From positions 1-26,040 of the forward strand of contig CAJUIM010000046.1 of assembly GCA_910586275.1 (NCBI GenBank): 26,040 nt of DNA, written 5' to 3'. The position numbers and the translations under genes were made by a program. The DNA comes from an uncultured Lachnospiraceae bacterium. Lineage in GTDB: Bacteria; Bacillota; Clostridia; Lachnospirales; Lachnospiraceae. The notes under the pieces were generated by a model, which was not told where the DNA came from, made no database searches, and worked only from the letters and a program-made list of their open reading frames with translations. This document shows, piece after piece, positions 23,079 to 26,040 of the stretch; position 1 is the stretch's first letter; the number at the start of each line of letters is the position of its first letter.

Positions 23079-23109
23079 ATAAACTTTATATTTATAATAT
23101 AAAGTTTAT
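23079..23109. other. A+T-rich hairpin after rplT
   Basis: A perfect 14-bp stem, ATAAACTTTATATT (23079-23092) with AATATAAAGTTTAT (23096-23109), has a three-base loop. It lies between the rplT stop and the terminator at 23128. It may protect the 3' end of the operon mRNA or be a protein-binding dyad. No T-run follows it directly. Confidence 0.5.
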
Positions 23110-23127
23110 ATATACGAATGAAATTTT

Positions 23128-23151
23128 GGGAGACATTATGTCTCCCCTTTT
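23128..23151 (+). terminator. Rho-independent terminator of the infC operon
   Basis: GGGAGACA (23128-23135) pairs perfectly with TGTCTCCC (23139-23146) across a three-base loop, followed by CTTTT. It lies about 70 bases after the rplT stop and ends the infC-rpmI-rplT transcript. Confidence 0.85.
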
Positions 23152-23272
23152 GCATTTTTACAAAAATTTTACTATTATAGGTACGGTTTTGGTGTATACT
23201 GTTATAAGAAACGTAGAATTTATGAAACCGTTCACCCGCAAAGCGGCAGGCTTGCGGCAGGAGGAAAGAGTG

Positions 23273-24757
23273 ATGGCAGTGACAGAAAAACTGGAACCGG
23301 GAAATGTATTTCATTTTTTTGAGGAAATATGTAAAATTCCCCATGGTTCGGGCAATGTGGAAAAAATCAGTGACTATCTGGCCGGATTTGCCAGAGAGAG
23401 AGGACTGTGCTGTATACAGGATGCATGGAAAAATGTGATTATAGTGAAAGAGGCAACGGCCGGATATGAGGAGGAGCCGCCTATCATATTGCAGGGGCAT
23501 ATGGATATGGTGGCAGTGAAGAAGCCGGAAGCGGATATTGACATGGTGAAAGAGGGATTGCGGCTGGCCGTGGACGGTGACGATCTATATGCACAGGATA
23601 CTAGCCTTGGCGGAGACGACGGAATTGCCGTGGCTTATGCGCTGGCAATTCTGGATGCGGATTATATTGCACATCCCCGGCTGGAGGTTATTCTTACCGT
23701 GGACGAGGAAGTGGGCATGGACGGAGCAAGGGAACTGGACGTATCCATGCTGAAAGGAAAAAGGATGCTCAACTTGGATTCAGAAGAAGAGGGCATAATC
23801 CTTGCCGGCTGTGCGGGCGGTGCCAGGGTGGATTGGACGGTGCCGGTAACTTGGGAGGAGCAGGAAGGGACAGCATATGAAATATGCGTCCGGGGACTGG
23901 CAGGCGGCCATTCCGGCGCGGAAATCGACAAGGAGCGTGGGAATGCAAACAGCCTGATGGGACGGCTGCTGTACGGACTTTCCGGCACCGTGCAATTCGG
24001 TCTGTCGAAACTGCACGGAGGGCTGGCGGACAATGCCATTCCCAGGGAAGCAACGGCGGTAGTCGTGCTGGAGAAGGAAGCGGCAGGCAGTGGAGTAGGG
24101 GACGGGTCTGCAGAAGAACGGTTTCTGGAAAAGATACGGGAAACAGAAGCGGAATGGAAACGGGAACTGCAGACAAAGGATCCGTTCATTGGTATTCAGG
24201 TAAAGCGGCTGGATAACGTTTCGCTGAGCTGCATAGCAGGGGAAGAGAAGGATAAGCTGCTCTGTCTGCTGTGTGCGGCGCCGAATGGGGTCCAGGCAAT
24301 GAGTGCGGATATGCCGGGGCTGGTGGAGACTTCGCTGAACATGGGGATTGTGAGTCTGGAAAAGGAAAGAGCGGCGATTCAGTTTTCGGTCAGGAGTTCT
24401 CTGGAAAGCGCAAAAAAGGCATTGATCCGGAAGCTGGAGAGCATGGCGCATATGGCAGGAGCCTCTCAGTCGGTGCGGGGAGATTATCCCGGCTGGGCAT
24501 ACCGGAAGGATTCTCCGTTCCGCGATATGGCAGTGGAAACATATCGGAGGCTTTATGGGAAGGAACCGGAAATACAGGCTATTCATGCCGGACTGGAATG
24601 CGGGCTTCTGATGGCTAAGATGCCGGGGCTGGAATGTATTTCCATCGGCCCGGACATGAAAGATATCCATACTACGGAGGAAAAACTCAGCATTTCCTCC
24701 ACAGGCAGGGTGTGGGACTATATACTGGAGATTTTGAGGCAGAAATGCGGCTGTTAA
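23273..24757 (+). CDS. pepD: Aminoacyl-histidine dipeptidase PepD (M20 family)
   Basis: This 494-aa cytosolic metallopeptidase cleaves dipeptides such as Xaa-His. Metal and catalytic residues are visible: His76 and Asp78 in QGHMDMV, Asp115/Asp116 in LGGDDGIAVA, Glu145/Glu146 in VDEEVGMDGA, Asp169 in NLDSEEEG and a C-terminal DIHTTEE histidine. The dimerisation-lid signature GGHSGAEIDKERGNA is present. Length is normal. The frame is open from 23072 across the terminator of the previous operon, so those upstream codons are not real. AGGAGG (23259-23264) eight bases before ATG 23273 sets the start. It is followed 33 bases later by an AI-2E-family gene. Confidence 0.93.
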   Translation: MAVTEKLEPGNVFHFFEEICKIPHGSGNVEKISDYLAGFARERGLCCIQDAWKNVIIVKEATAGYEEEPPIILQGHMDMVAVKKPEADIDMVKEGLRLAVDGDDLYAQDTSLGGDDGIAVAYALAILDADYIAHPRLEVILTVDEEVGMDGARELDVSMLKGKRMLNLDSEEEGIILAGCAGGARVDWTVPVTWEEQEGTAYEICVRGLAGGHSGAEIDKERGNANSLMGRLLYGLSGTVQFGLSKLHGGLADNAIPREATAVVVLEKEAAGSGVGDGSAEERFLEKIRETEAEWKRELQTKDPFIGIQVKRLDNVSLSCIAGEEKDKLLCLLCAAPNGVQAMSADMPGLVETSLNMGIVSLEKERAAIQFSVRSSLESAKKALIRKLESMAHMAGASQSVRGDYPGWAYRKDSPFRDMAVETYRRLYGKEPEIQAIHAGLECGLLMAKMPGLECISIGPDMKDIHTTEEKLSISSTGRVWDYILEILRQKCGC

Positions 24758-24790
24758 ATCCGTAGGCTGCCCATACAAAAGGAGAAATTT

Positions 24791-25927
24791 ATGGATTTGA
24801 GCAGAGGGAATATGAAAAAAATAAGAGGGCTTATTCTTTTTACCGCAGCGGTATGCCTGGCGGTGCTGAAAATAGAGGTTTTGCTGAAGAGCATTTTATT
24901 CCTGTTGGGAATCGTGAGGCCTTTTATCTATGGGGCGGCCATTGCTTTCGTGCTGAATATTCCTATGAAAGCCATAGAAAAGGGACTGTTTTCCAAGACG
25001 AAAAACCCGAAGGCGGATAAAATAAAGCGTCCGGTAAGCATTTTTCTGTCTTTTGCCGCCGTGATACTGGTAATTGTGACGGTGACGGTGACCGTGGTTC
25101 CGCAGGTGACGAAGACCATGATGGAACTGGGAAATAAAATACCGCTTTTCCTAGTGGAAGCCCAAGTCTGGCTGGAACAGCTGTTTGCTTCTCAGCCTCA
25201 GCTGCTGGCTATGCTGGAGGAACTTGACCCTGCAAAGATGAACTGGAATTCCATCGTAAACACGGTGGTAAGTTTTCTGAGAAACGGTCTGGGAAATGTG
25301 GTAAGCTCTACGGTTTCGGTAGCTTCCACCATTATAGGAGGCGTAGTCAATATCTTCGTGGCGCTTGTATTCTCTTTTTACATATTGGCACAGAAAGAGA
25401 AACTGGGCGATCAGTGGAAACGCATACTACATGCCTACTGCTCGCAGCGGGTTTATGACAGAATATTGGAAGTTTCTTTTCTGGCCGGGAAAAATTTCAG
25501 CAGCTTTATTACAGGCCAATGCACGGAAGCAGTGATTCTTGGGGCTATGTTTGTGATAGCGATGGCAGTCTTCCGGTTTCCGTATGCGGTAATGGTAGGC
25601 GTGCTGATAGCGTTTACGGCGCTGATTCCGATTGTAGGCGCTTTTATCGGCTGCTTTGTGGGTGCGTTCCTCATTATGGTAGACGATCCCATAAAGGCAG
25701 TATGGTTTTTGGTGCTTTTCATTGTGCTGCAGCAGATTGAAGGGAATCTCATTTATCCTCATGTGGTGGGAAATTCGGTAGGCCTGCCTTCCATATGGGT
25801 ATTGGCGGCAGTGACGGTGGGAGGCAGCCTGATGGGAATTGTAGGCATGCTCATCTTTATCCCCATTGTATCCACGGTATATGCGTTGATCCGGGAGGAA
25901 GTAAATGAGAAAAACCGGAAGACATAA
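24791..25927 (+). CDS. AI-2E-family transporter
   Basis: This 378-aa polytopic membrane protein has about seven to eight hydrophobic segments. The conserved C-terminal region is present: QQIEGNLIYPHVVGNSVGLP, then VTVGGSLMGIVGMLIFIPIV, a signature of the AI-2E/PerM family. Members export or exchange small solutes; the substrate here is unknown, and the family name does not prove autoinducer transport. A long soluble-looking segment, with LELDPAKMNWNS-like residues, lies after the second span. GGAG lies seven bases before ATG. No clear terminator follows before the right-end repeat. Confidence 0.9.
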   Translation: MDLSRGNMKKIRGLILFTAAVCLAVLKIEVLLKSILFLLGIVRPFIYGAAIAFVLNIPMKAIEKGLFSKTKNPKADKIKRPVSIFLSFAAVILVIVTVTVTVVPQVTKTMMELGNKIPLFLVEAQVWLEQLFASQPQLLAMLEELDPAKMNWNSIVNTVVSFLRNGLGNVVSSTVSVASTIIGGVVNIFVALVFSFYILAQKEKLGDQWKRILHAYCSQRVYDRILEVSFLAGKNFSSFITGQCTEAVILGAMFVIAMAVFRFPYAVMVGVLIAFTALIPIVGAFIGCFVGAFLIMVDDPIKAVWFLVLFIVLQQIEGNLIYPHVVGNSVGLPSIWVLAAVTVGGSLMGIVGMLIFIPIVSTVYALIREEVNEKNRKT

Positions 25928-25980
25928 CGGATTTTTGCTATGACTGGGGCATAAACCGGCCATACCCAAAGACAAAAATT

Positions 25981-26040
25981 GTAATAGTTCAGCCTGAATG
26001 TTGTGTTGGGAGGCGGACGCACGGGAGGGATTTTTTTGCG
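25981..26040. repeat. Right copy of the 60-bp inverted repeat
   Basis: This is the reverse complement of 22-80 with about two small differences. The window stops inside or at the edge of the repeat, whereas the left copy is followed outward by 21 more bases. The stretch between the AI-2E stop and this repeat (25928-25980) shows no gene. Confidence 0.85.

Noticed and set aside
23072..23272. N-terminal extension of PepD by 67 codons
   Set aside because: It runs through the A+T hairpin and the terminator of the previous operon, and the strong AGGAGG sits just before ATG 23273.
23780..24778. A 332-codon minus-strand frame antisense to pepD
   Set aside because: The pepD frame has all metal-site motifs; the antisense frame shows no domain and no ribosome site.

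Overview
The window looks like a chromosomal segment of a Gram-positive anaerobe of the Clostridia, most likely a Lachnospiraceae member. The reasons are moderate G+C, strong AGGAGG ribosome binding sites, SigA-type promoters with extended -10 boxes, the infC-rpmI-rplT operon with a long leader, and a Firmicutes-style tellurium-resistance (Ter) locus containing TelA, a YceG-like protein and several TerD paralogues. This assignment rests on gene content and recalled protein families only; no search was run.

Layout. (1) 1-343: a roughly 60-bp repeat whose inverted copy closes the other end of the window, then a promoter with an overlapping dyad and a small palindromic dispersed repeat. (2) 344-2825: a polar amino-acid ABC importer (lipoprotein, permease, ATPase). 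(3) 2976-16642: a long plus-strand Ter locus. It starts with a degenerate actin/Hsp70-like protein, a TPR-like protein, a two-TM coiled-coil protein and a small P-loop protein. A second promoter then precedes a rhomboid protease, a 758-aa YceG-like protein, TelA, three TerD proteins, a Ca2+-type P-type ATPase and a HAD phosphatase. (4) 16639-18356, minus strand: a TerD with a low-complexity linker, followed by an AIM24-family protein. (5) 18650-20705: a FIST-domain sensor and a soluble methyl-accepting protein, divergent from (4). (6) 20981-21634: a small exported protein of unknown function. (7) 21651-23059: leader with attenuator, infC (ATT start), rpmI, rplT. (8) 23273-25927: a PepD-type M20 peptidase and an AI-2E-family membrane protein.

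How it may work together. TerD proteins bind Ca2+, the P-type ATPase moves Ca2+ across the membrane, and TelA and YceG are their usual partners in Firmicutes stress loci. The less familiar part is the front module: ASKHA-like protein, TPR-like protein, membrane coiled coil, P-loop protein and rhomboid. It reads as a chaperone- or scaffold-like membrane complex attached to the Ter core, which is an inference from synteny and motifs. No tRNA, rRNA, CRISPR array, transposase or integrase was seen.
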